A program made the position numbers and the translations under genes. From the NCBI GenBank assembly GCA_934693215.1, contig CAKUVB010000088.1:1-7186 (forward strand): a stretch of 7,186 bases of DNA. The letters are read 5' to 3'. Position 1 is the first letter of the stretch. The number at the start of each line of letters is the position of its first letter. The notes under the pieces are model-generated. The model had not been told where the DNA came from. It worked only from the letters and a program-made list of their open reading frames with translations, and did no database searches. The DNA comes from an uncultured Candidatus Melainabacteria bacterium. Its GTDB lineage: Bacteria; Cyanobacteriota; Vampirovibrionia; Gastranaerophilales; Gastranaerophilaceae. Below are positions 1-5,608 of the stretch, piece by piece.

Positions 1-1569
1 TCTATAAAAGAAATGGTTTCTCGTACTACTCCTGAAGCTTCTGCACAAAAGACTAATGATGCTGTTAACACTATTTACGGACATGTTAGCAAACTTGATA
101 ATTTAGAAGCAAAAGTTAAAACTGCAAAAGGATTATCTTTCAAAGATAAATTCTTAAACATGTTCCGCAAAAAATCAAATAAAGTTGTTTCTGAAAAACA
201 AAAAATACAAAATGAAATTGCAAATACTAAATCAAACATTGCTAATGAATTTAATAATTTCCATGCTGAAAATTCAACGAATTTAGAATATGCAAACAAA
301 ATTAAATTAGATAATGGCACTTACAATTCAGAAGATGCTATTACTGCTATGAGAAGTTATGCTTCAGATGTTCTTAAAAACAAAAAGGCTGAAGAGCTTA
401 CAGAACAAACAGCCAAACAGTTTGAAAAAACATCTATGGCTAAAAGAATTTTCTCAACTGTTGTTGCATCTATAGCAACTATTGGTTCAACATCAATTGT
501 TCCTTCTCTATATGCAATTTTAAACCCTGTTCCACCTAGTGCTTTAGATAACTCTTGTAATAATCCTACTCATAAACATGACGAAAAAGAAGCACAAAAA
601 GTGGCACAACCTCAACAACAAACTGTAAATAAAAATGGTAATGTTCAATTTAAAGGTAATATTTTAAAACAATTACAATTTGATGGTAACCAACTAACAC
701 CTATATTAATGACAACATTGGCTGCAGGTGGACTTGTTGCACCTAGAATTCATACAGCAATAAAACGTGCTCCTATAGACAAAGAAACTGGTAAAAAAGA
801 TCTTATCGAAGTTCCAGAAATTATAACAAGAGATGTAACGTCTACAGTAGCAGTAACTTGTGGTGTTCCAGTTCTTACTAAAGCTATGGTTAATTTGTAT
901 GAAAAATCTACCGGATTCGTTCTTACAAACGGTTCTCATAAGAAAACTTCTATATTCAAAAAGGTTTTAGATACAATCAATCCATTAAGCAGCATTGGAC
1001 CATTCAGTAATAAAGACATTAAAGAAATATACGGCAACGTTGACAACAAAGCTAAATTAACAAACTTCGCTCAATTCATAGACAAAAACGATGGTAATTT
1101 GTTTAAAGTATTCAAAACATTGAAAAACGGACAATCAACTTTTGCAGGAACTGTAGCAGATTTTGATATAATCTCTAAATTAGATAACAAATCTGCAAAT
1201 GCTAAGATTATGGAAGTTATCGCAAACAACTTTGACGATAAAAAAGTTAAAACCTTAATGGAAGCTGCAAAACCTGGAAAACCTAATGGAATGTTAAAAC
1301 GTGCTAGAGGCTTAAACTCTTTACCTAGAGGTATCAATACACTAGTTCTTGTTCCAGCTTTCCTTGGTATCATTCTTCCTAAGATGGTTTATGGTATTAC
1401 TGCTAAAAACCGTAAAAAATCAGAAATGGCAAAAACACCAAAAGGAATCAATGAACTTGAAACACCAATCAACAATACACCATTAATAATCCAAAACTCT
1501 AAAAATATATCTAAGTCTTTTGGACAAACAAAAACTTTTGATAAATTAAAACAACATAATAACAAATAA
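1..1569 (+). CDS. Hypothetical coiled-coil/membrane-segment protein, 5'-partial
   Basis: I do not recognise this family. The frame is open to the left edge (tct ata aaa gaa, then ATG at 13). That ATG has no convincing ribosome site, so the true start is probably upstream and the gene is 5'-partial. Counting from the ATG at 13 (518 residues), residues 25-140 are charged, Lys/Glu/Asn-rich and probably coiled coil. Hydrophobic stretches lie at about 146-170, 228-244, 275-293 and 441-463; the last is the most membrane-like and is followed by a basic cluster (KNRKK). Between them is a Gln/Lys-rich linker (about 190-215) and two near copies of one motif, VQFKGN (211-216) and LQFDGN (221-226). The C-terminus is polar and carries FGQT (503-506). 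The next gene follows after 37 bp and shares the QFK motif, which suggests one operon. Membrane association is inferred from hydrophobicity only. No catalytic motif was found. Confidence 0.75.
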   Translation, partial: SIKEMVSRTTPEASAQKTNDAVNTIYGHVSKLDNLEAKVKTAKGLSFKDKFLNMFRKKSNKVVSEKQKIQNEIANTKSNIANEFNNFHAENSTNLEYANKIKLDNGTYNSEDAITAMRSYASDVLKNKKAEELTEQTAKQFEKTSMAKRIFSTVVASIATIGSTSIVPSLYAILNPVPPSALDNSCNNPTHKHDEKEAQKVAQPQQQTVNKNGNVQFKGNILKQLQFDGNQLTPILMTTLAAGGLVAPRIHTAIKRAPIDKETGKKDLIEVPEIITRDVTSTVAVTCGVPVLTKAMVNLYEKSTGFVLTNGSHKKTSIFKKVLDTINPLSSIGPFSNKDIKEIYGNVDNKAKLTNFAQFIDKNDGNLFKVFKTLKNGQSTFAGTVADFDIISKLDNKSANAKIMEVIANNFDDKKVKTLMEAAKPGKPNGMLKRARGLNSLPRGINTLVLVPAFLGIILPKMVYGITAKNRKKSEMAKTPKGINELETPINNTPLIIQNSKNISKSFGQTKTFDKLKQHNNK

Positions 1570-1592
1570 AAAACAAAACTATTTGCAAAATT

Positions 1593-1600
1593 AGGAGAAG
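1593..1600 (+). promoter_or_regulatory. Ribosome binding site AGGAGAAG
   Basis: AGGAGAAG ends 6 nt before the ATG at 1607. It is the strongest Shine-Dalgarno match on the left side of the window and fixes the start of the second hypothetical gene. No promoter or terminator is evident in the 37-bp gap, so the gene is probably transcribed with the one before it. Confidence 0.8.
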
Positions 1601-1606
1601 TATAAA

Positions 1607-2410
1607 ATGATTACATTAAGAAACAACTATTCAAATCTTTTGCAGTTCAAAAGTAACAAACCAAACCAGAAAAAACAGGAAAACAAACAACCAACAGAAC
1701 ACAAAGTAAGTTATTCAGCAAACAATAAATACTCAACAGGTATAATTGCAACCACAGCATTTATTGCAGGACTTGGCACTGGTAAATTAGTTGTACCAAC
1801 TGATAGTCTAGCAAAAACAAAAACTGAAATATACGCACCTAATTTATCTTCAAAAGAAAACTCAACCTCAAAAGATATAAGTTGGGAAGATGCAACTGCT
1901 CAACAAAAACGTCCTCAACAAAGGAAAACAACAACTCCACAGAAAAACAGACCTGCAAGTTCTGAAGTTTGGTATTATACTAAACGAGGAACTGTAACAG
2001 GAGATGACGGTAAACGATATACTGAAATAAGGAGATATGGTGTACATGAACAACAAGATTTAATCTCAAGAACTCTAAAAGATGCAAATGGAAAAGTTGT
2101 TCAAAAAGACGAATTCAACGACTTTATTACAATACCTTTAGAAGAAAAGACTACTCTTGAAAACGGTAGATTATATCAACATAAAAAATGCGAAGATTTC
2201 AATTATAATCTTAAGACACCAACAAAAAGTTCTATAAAAGTTGAACATGATGATGGCTCTACAGACACATATGATGTAAATTATGTGGTTAACATGTCTC
2301 TAAATGATGCAAAACATACACCACCAACAAAAAGACAAAACAATAACAACAATAATCAAGATATCGATATTGAAAAATTGTACAATGAAGGATTATTTGG
2401 AAATAATTAA
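1607..2410 (+). CDS. Hypothetical protein with one hydrophobic segment and Asn-rich tail
   Basis: Not a family I recognise. The protein has 267 residues and the start is set by AGGAGAAG just upstream. The N-terminus holds LQFKSN (residues 12-17), followed by a very polar Lys/Gln/Asn stretch. One hydrophobic, Gly/Ala-rich segment at about 44-63 (TGIIATTAFIAGLGTGKLVV) is weak for a transmembrane helix and is not a signal peptide in the usual N-terminal place. Residues 97-117 are low-complexity Gln/Lys/Thr/Pro. Residues 120-235 alternate hydrophobic and polar residues with turn motifs (TGDDGKRY, DDGSTDTYD), suggesting a small beta-rich domain. A six-Asn run (245-250) precedes the acidic C-terminus. 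It lies 37 bp after the preceding unknown gene and shares the [LV]QFK[GS]N motif with it, so the two probably work together. A strong terminator follows at once. That it is a real gene is well supported; function is unknown. Confidence 0.85.
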   Translation: MITLRNNYSNLLQFKSNKPNQKKQENKQPTEHKVSYSANNKYSTGIIATTAFIAGLGTGKLVVPTDSLAKTKTEIYAPNLSSKENSTSKDISWEDATAQQKRPQQRKTTTPQKNRPASSEVWYYTKRGTVTGDDGKRYTEIRRYGVHEQQDLISRTLKDANGKVVQKDEFNDFITIPLEEKTTLENGRLYQHKKCEDFNYNLKTPTKSSIKVEHDDGSTDTYDVNYVVNMSLNDAKHTPPTKRQNNNNNNQDIDIEKLYNEGLFGNN

Positions 2411-2414
2411 CAAC

Positions 2415-2448
2415 AAAAAAGATTACCATTAAAATGGTAATCTTTTTT
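2415..2448 (+). terminator. Intrinsic terminator after the two-gene unit
   Basis: A perfect 10-bp inverted repeat, GATTACCATT (2421-2430) and AATGGTAATC (2433-2442), is followed by six Ts (2443-2448). The nominal loop is only 2 nt, so in RNA the top A-U pairs would open. Six As (2415-2420) precede the left arm, so the hairpin could also stop transcription from the opposite strand. It begins 5 nt after the stop of the second hypothetical gene. Confidence 0.9.
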
Positions 2449-2495
2449 CTACTACCTATTTCCTAAACCTCTTTTAAGAACTACTTAGTTTAACT

Positions 2496-2507
2496 ATTTT
2501 ATAAAAT
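2496..2507. repeat. AT-only palindrome ATTTTATAAAAT
   Basis: Perfect 12-bp palindrome that shares its last base with the longer palindrome at 2507-2522. It contains TATAAA (2500-2505), which could act as a -10 element, but no good -35 lies 16-18 bp upstream. In DNA this AT-rich it may be chance. It is listed because it abuts the stronger palindrome. Confidence 0.35.
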
Positions 2508-2522
2508 GTTACAATTGTAACA
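2507..2522. promoter_or_regulatory. Perfect 16-bp palindrome, candidate operator
   Basis: TGTTACAATTGTAACA is a perfect 16-bp palindrome upstream of the EF-hand gene. It contains the TACAnnTGTA core known from operators of the BlaI/MecI/CopY repressor family; that match is short and only suggestive. The right half plus one base, TGTAACAA, recurs exactly at 2578-2585. Relative to the predicted promoter at 2542-2570 the palindrome is centred near -62, where upstream activators often bind. It has no T-tract and sits between genes, so a dimeric protein-binding site is likelier than a terminator. The binding protein is unknown. Confidence 0.55.
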
Positions 2523-2541
2523 ATATACTTTGCTTATGAAA

Positions 2542-2570
2542 TTGCGAAATCTATTTTTACTTTATATACA
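2542..2570 (+). promoter_or_regulatory. Candidate sigma-70-type promoter of the EF-hand gene
   Basis: TTGCGA (2542-2547) and TATACA (2565-2570) are separated by 17 bp, close to the housekeeping consensus in both sequence and spacing. The predicted transcription start is near 2577, which leaves a leader of about 30 nt before the ATG at 2607. A repeat half-site, TGTAACAA (2578-2585), falls at the predicted start point. The overlapping TATATA at 2563-2568 is an alternative -10. Confidence 0.5.
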
Positions 2571-2606
2571 TGTTCGATGTAACAAGATAAAGAGAGTTAA
2601 CTTAAG

Positions 2607-2930
2607 ATGGCAATTTCAACGGTACAACTTTATGTAGCTTTCTCCAAACTGTTCAAAACGGTTGAGCCTAGTAAAGAACAGGTAATGCAGTTTGGGGTTA
2701 CTGAAGCTGACTTTGATTCTGTCGACCAAGATAAAAACGAATATCTTGATATAGATGAAGCTCTACAAAGTACATCTATTAGCGAATTATTATATTCTGA
2801 TATGGTTTCTGCTTATGGCTCGGGTGAAGCTGAACAAGCACAAAAGAATTTATCTAAAAAACAAGATAGAACAGCTATGGTTGAAGGCATAGACCCAACA
2901 GTATCAACAGGCAATAATCCGTTTATTTAA
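2607..2930 (+). CDS. Small single-EF-hand protein
   Basis: A 107-residue, soluble, acidic-looking protein. Residues 40-51 (DQDKNEYLDIDE) form a canonical 12-residue EF-hand loop, with Asp1, Asp3, Asn5, Tyr7 (backbone ligand), hydrophobic Leu8, Asp9 and Glu12 all in place. Position 6 is Glu where Gly is usual, which may weaken calcium affinity. Helical flanks (about 22-38 and 50-62) fit the helix-loop-helix fold. I see no second EF-hand loop, signal peptide or membrane segment. The C-terminal 30 residues are polar and probably flexible. The start follows a modest AAAGAGAG (2589-2596) about 10 nt upstream. The gene has its own promoter region with a 16-bp palindrome, and its 3' end overlaps the convergent SIS-domain gene by 8 bp. 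Calcium binding is inferred from the loop; the cellular role is unknown. Confidence 0.8.
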   Translation: MAISTVQLYVAFSKLFKTVEPSKEQVMQFGVTEADFDSVDQDKNEYLDIDEALQSTSISELLYSDMVSAYGSGEAEQAQKNLSKKQDRTAMVEGIDPTVSTGNNPFI

Positions 2931-3996
2931 CAACTTTCTTTAAACCTTTTGGTTTATCTATATTTCTGTGTAATTTTCTGGCTATTTCAAGAGCCAAAAG
3001 CTGAATTATAATTACATTAGAAAACATTTGTAATATCTCGTTTTCGCAGTTTATACTGATATTGAAATTAGATATTATTTTGTCGTTATGTTTACCTATA
3101 ATGAACATTGCAGGATTATAATTTTTTCTAATCTTTTCCAAATTAGATACTGCAGAAGTTGAAATATCATTAACTGAAATATAAACAAGTGCAGATTTGT
3201 TATTCAAAACTGCAACATGCCCATGCATAAACTCACCTAAATAAGTTGCATTAATATTCATGTAAGATGTTTCTTTTATTTTTAAAGCTGCTTCTTTAGC
3301 TATAGAATAAGAAATTCCATCAGCTGTTATAACTACACACTTTTGCTTATACAACAATCTTGCAAGATGTTTTATTTTTGACCTTAATTCAAAAGTTGTT
3401 TTCATAACCTCTGGCAACTTATCTAAAGATGCAAGATATTCATCAATATTTCGACCTTTATGCTTAGAAAGTTTTAGAGCTACAATCAATACACAAAGCA
3501 TCTGAGCGGTAAATGATTTTGTTGCAGCTATTGAATTTTCTACGCCTGCAGAACAGTCTATTTTGTATTTAGTCTTATTCCAAATAGTAGAATCTTGCCT
3601 ATTTGTTATAGATAATGTATCCAAATAATATCTTGCCCCATCATTATCAACAAAACCTTCGTTTACTCTTTCTAGAGCTTTAAGGGTATCTGTTGTTTCT
3701 CCAGATTGAGTTATAAAAATGTACAAAGTGTTCTTATCATGTGGTACAACCTTTTTCAAATTAAATTCGCTTGAATATATGGCACGAGCCTCAACTCCTG
3801 CAACTTCTCCTAACAAATCTGCAGAAAATCTTGCACAATGATAAGACGAACCACTAGCTACAATAACAATTTTTTCAATATTTTCAGGTAGATTAAACTC
3901 TGTATTGTTATATTTATGGATAAGCCCTTCCATTACAGAGGGCTGTTCCATTATTTCTGATTCCATTGAACATTTTTTCTTTTTAAAGAATAACAT
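2923..3996 (-). CDS. GlmS-like isomerase (double SIS domain), no glutaminase domain
   Basis: Two sugar-isomerase (SIS) domains, homologous to the C-terminal half of glucosamine-6-phosphate synthase GlmS. SIS1 shows the sugar-phosphate loops SGSSYHC (48-54) and TQSGETTDT (96-104), then AATKSF (157-162). SIS2 has KEAALKIKETSY and GEFMHGHVAV. By my alignment E235, K239, E242, H258 and K354 match E. coli GlmS E481, K485, E488, H504 and K603, so fructose-6-P/glucosamine-6-P chemistry is probably intact. The protein has 357 residues against about 610 for GlmS. The match begins at the interdomain linker (EIMEQPSVMEG, 14-24), and the N-terminal Cys-glutaminase domain is absent. The C-terminus (PKGLKKVVK) differs from the conserved GlmS tail. 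It could be a NagB-II-type glucosamine-6-P deaminase or ammonia-dependent isomerase; related ketose-amine SIS enzymes (AgaS, FrlB) are less likely. It lies 20 bp downstream of gatB, probably cotranscribed. Confidence 0.88.
   Translation of the reverse strand: MLFFKKKKCSMESEIMEQPSVMEGLIHKYNNTEFNLPENIEKIVIVASGSSYHCARFSADLLGEVAGVEARAIYSSEFNLKKVVPHDKNTLYIFITQSGETTDTLKALERVNEGFVDNDGARYYLDTLSITNRQDSTIWNKTKYKIDCSAGVENSIAATKSFTAQMLCVLIVALKLSKHKGRNIDEYLASLDKLPEVMKTTFELRSKIKHLARLLYKQKCVVITADGISYSIAKEAALKIKETSYMNINATYLGEFMHGHVAVLNNKSALVYISVNDISTSAVSNLEKIRKNYNPAMFIIGKHNDKIISNFNISINCENEILQMFSNVIIIQLLALEIARKLHRNIDKPKGLKKVVK
2941..2956. repeat. Small stem-loop at the convergent gene end
   Basis: TAAACC-TTTT-GGTTTA is a perfect 6-bp stem with a 4-nt loop, 11 bp past the EF-hand stop and inside the last codons (KPKGLKK) of the SIS gene. 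It could help end the EF-hand transcript, but no T-run follows on either strand, so a terminator call is weak and the repeat may be a by-product of coding. Confidence 0.3.
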
Positions 3997-4005
3997 TATG
4001 AATAA

Positions 4006-4012
4006 CCTTTCT
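4006..4012 (-). promoter_or_regulatory. Ribosome binding site of the SIS gene
   Basis: Read on the minus strand, AGAAAGG lies 9 nt before the ATG at 3994-3996, within the 20-bp gap after the gatB stop. It favours this start over the internal Met-11 codon (3964-3966), which has no comparable site upstream. The 10 extra residues (MLFFKKKKCS) are therefore probably translated. Confidence 0.6.
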
Positions 4013-4016
4013 TATA

Positions 4017-5462
4017 CTAACCGTTTAATAATTCTAACAGAATTTCATTAACTGTTTTAGGGTTAGCACGACCTTTTGTAGCCTTCATAATTTGTCCAAC
4101 AAAGAATCCTAAAATATTTGTTTTTCCTGATTTGTACTGTTCTACTTGATTTGGATTATTTGCAACAACTTCTTCTACCATTTTTCTTATTGCATCAACA
4201 TCTGTTATTTGACTCAAACCTTTTTTCTCAACTATAGCAGAAGCTTTTTCTCCTGTTTGAAGCATATCAATAAGAATTTGTTTACCAATATTATTAGATA
4301 TTGTTCCTTTTTCAATCAAACCAATAAGTTCTACAAGATTTTCAGGTGTTAATTTTGTATCAGTAATTTCGATATGATTTTCTTTTAAGTAAGCTGCAAT
4401 TTCGCCCATCATAAAGTTTACTGCGATTTTTGCATTCCCACCAAGTTCTAAAACTTTATCAAAGAATAATGCAGATTGCATTTGTTCAACAATAACAGAT
4501 GCATCATATTCACTCAAACCTAAATCCATATAACGCTGACGTTTTTGACTAGGTAATTCCGGTAAAGTTTTTCTAACTTCTTCTACCCATTCTCTAGAGA
4601 TTGATAAAGGCATCAAATCAGGTTCTGGGAAGTATCTGTAGTCATGAGCATCTTCTTTACCTCTCATAGAACGAGTTTCACCAGCATTATCGTCCCAAAG
4701 TCTTGTTTCTTGAATAACTTCTTCACCGTCTTCAACAAGTTCTATTTGTCTATCAATTTCATATTCAATAGCTCTTTGCAAAGCTCTAAAACTATTTACG
4801 TTTTTAATTTCTGCACGAGTACCGAACTCTTTAGAACCTTTTGGCATGATAGAAATGTTAGCATCACATCTCATTGAACCTTCTTCTAAGTTACCATCAC
4901 AAACTCCGATATATCTAACGATATTTCTAAGTTCTTCCATGTAGTTTTTAGCTTCTTCTGAACTTCTCATATCCGGTTCTGAAACGATTTCCAACAATGG
5001 AGTTCCGGCTCTATTTAAGTCAACAAGGGAATAAGTTGAACCTGCAATCCCAGCAGAACCAACGTGAACTAATTTTCCGGCATCTTCTTCAAGGTGAGCT
5101 CTTGTAATACCGATTCTTTTACCATTGATATCAAGATGTCCATTTAAACAAATTGGTTCATCATATTGAGATATTTGATAACCTTTTGGAAGATCAGGAT
5201 AAAAATATTGCTTTCTGTCAAATTTACATCTTTCCGGAATATCACAATTTAATGCAAGCCCTAATTTTATACCCATGTTTACACATTCTTTATTTAAAAC
5301 AGGTAAAACACCTGGCATACCTAATGTAATAGGACTAATTTGTGAATTTTGTTCATTACCAAATTCAGTGCTATCTGGTGCAAAAATTTTAGACTTTGTT
5401 TTCAATTGTGCGTGAACTTCTAAGCCAATTACGACTTCATACTTATCTCTTAAATCTTCCAT
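4017..5462 (-). CDS. gatB: Asp/Glu-tRNA(Asn/Gln) amidotransferase subunit B
   Basis: GatB of the GatCAB complex, which amidates Glu-tRNA(Gln) and Asp-tRNA(Asn) using ammonia released by GatA. GatB carries the kinase site that activates the tRNA-bound acid and holds the tRNA. Full length at 481 residues. Signatures in order: VIGLEVHAQL (11-20, Glu15 and His17 of the active site), LGMPGVLPVLN (47-57), FDRKQYFYPDLPKGYQISQYD (81-101), HLEEDAGK (123-130), LVDLNRAGTPLLEIVSEPD (146-164), EEGSMRCDANIS (193-204), EIKNVNSFR (218-226) and DYRYFPEPDL (274-283). The tRNA-binding GatB/YqeY tail runs from about 345 to 480. The cysteines seen near residues 28-46 in many GatB proteins (CxC...CxxC) are replaced (APD...SPIT), as in some other lineages. 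The start is set by AGAAGAGG 5 nt upstream. No gatA or gatC is adjacent, so the complex is encoded at dispersed loci. It is first in a unit with the SIS gene. Confidence 0.98.
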   Translation of the reverse strand: MEDLRDKYEVVIGLEVHAQLKTKSKIFAPDSTEFGNEQNSQISPITLGMPGVLPVLNKECVNMGIKLGLALNCDIPERCKFDRKQYFYPDLPKGYQISQYDEPICLNGHLDINGKRIGITRAHLEEDAGKLVHVGSAGIAGSTYSLVDLNRAGTPLLEIVSEPDMRSSEEAKNYMEELRNIVRYIGVCDGNLEEGSMRCDANISIMPKGSKEFGTRAEIKNVNSFRALQRAIEYEIDRQIELVEDGEEVIQETRLWDDNAGETRSMRGKEDAHDYRYFPEPDLMPLSISREWVEEVRKTLPELPSQKRQRYMDLGLSEYDASVIVEQMQSALFFDKVLELGGNAKIAVNFMMGEIAAYLKENHIEITDTKLTPENLVELIGLIEKGTISNNIGKQILIDMLQTGEKASAIVEKKGLSQITDVDAIRKMVEEVVANNPNQVEQYKSGKTNILGFFVGQIMKATKGRANPKTVNEILLELLNG

Positions 5463-5467
5463 TGTTA

Positions 5468-5475
5468 CCTCTTCT
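5468..5475 (-). promoter_or_regulatory. Ribosome binding site of gatB
   Basis: AGAAGAGG on the minus strand, 5 nt before the gatB ATG (5460-5462). It supports this start, which also gives the usual short leader before the conserved IGLEVH motif. Confidence 0.65.
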
Positions 5476-5500
5476 AATAACTTAACTATTCAATGAAATC

Positions 5501-5509
5501 ATTTTAGCA
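5501..5509 (-). promoter_or_regulatory. Extended -10 promoter element for gatB
   Basis: TGCTAAAAT on the minus strand is an extended -10 (TGnTAAAAT). Transcription would start near 5494, about 31 nt before the gatB start codon. No good -35 is seen (AACAGT at 17 bp spacing), which is common for extended -10 promoters. Confidence 0.5.
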
Positions 5510-5574
5510 CAAATATGAACAAGACTGTTATATCTTTGGTTAAATTAACAAAACTTTTAATATCAAGTTTTTTA

Positions 5575-5583
5575 TGGTAAAAT
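5575..5583 (+). promoter_or_regulatory. Extended -10 promoter element for the transketolase-ftsE unit
   Basis: TGGTAAAAT is an extended -10 of the same form as the one driving gatB in the opposite direction. The predicted start near 5590 gives a leader of about 19 nt that still includes the AGGAG at 5598-5602. The -35 is weak (TTTTAA at 5555-5560, 17 bp spacing). The two divergent -10 elements are about 65 bp apart, leaving room for shared regulation. Confidence 0.5.
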
Positions 5584-5597
5584 ATCTATCATAAAAT

Positions 5598-5602
5598 AGG
5601 AG
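5598..5602 (+). promoter_or_regulatory. Ribosome binding site of the transketolase subunit
   Basis: AGGAG, 6 nt before the ATG at 5609. It fixes the start of the transketolase gene and rules out a fused N-terminal domain upstream. Confidence 0.8.
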
Positions 5603-5608
5603 TTTCAT

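Noticed and set aside
13..15. ATG at 13 as the true start of the first gene
   Set aside because: The frame is open to base 1 and no real ribosome site precedes it, so the gene most likely begins before the window.
21..53. Cysteine replacement in the N-terminal part of GatB (28-46) as a sign of a defective enzyme
   Set aside because: Several working GatB proteins also lack these cysteines, and all other GatB signatures are intact.
75..2056. Minus-strand open frames opposite the two hypothetical genes, and the one at 6813-7007 opposite ftsE
   Set aside because: They lie entirely within supported genes, have no ribosome sites, and have unnatural Phe/Ser/Cys-rich composition.
3970..4016. Broken full-length glmS with a frameshifted glutaminase half upstream of the SIS gene
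   Set aside because: Only 20 bp separate the SIS start from the gatB stop, so no glutaminase remnant can be present. The poly-A tract near the start (AAAAAGAAAAAA on the minus strand) could slip, but nothing shows that it does.
4146..4877. Plus-strand open frames inside gatB (4146-4352, 4644-4877)
   Set aside because: They are antisense to conserved gatB codons, rich in Phe/Asn/Ser from reading AT-rich coding DNA backwards, and lack ribosome sites.
5539..5549. Short inverted repeat GTTAA-A-TTAAC between the divergent promoters
   Set aside because: Five-bp arms in very AT-rich DNA are expected by chance, and there is no second copy. It could be an operator but the evidence is too thin.
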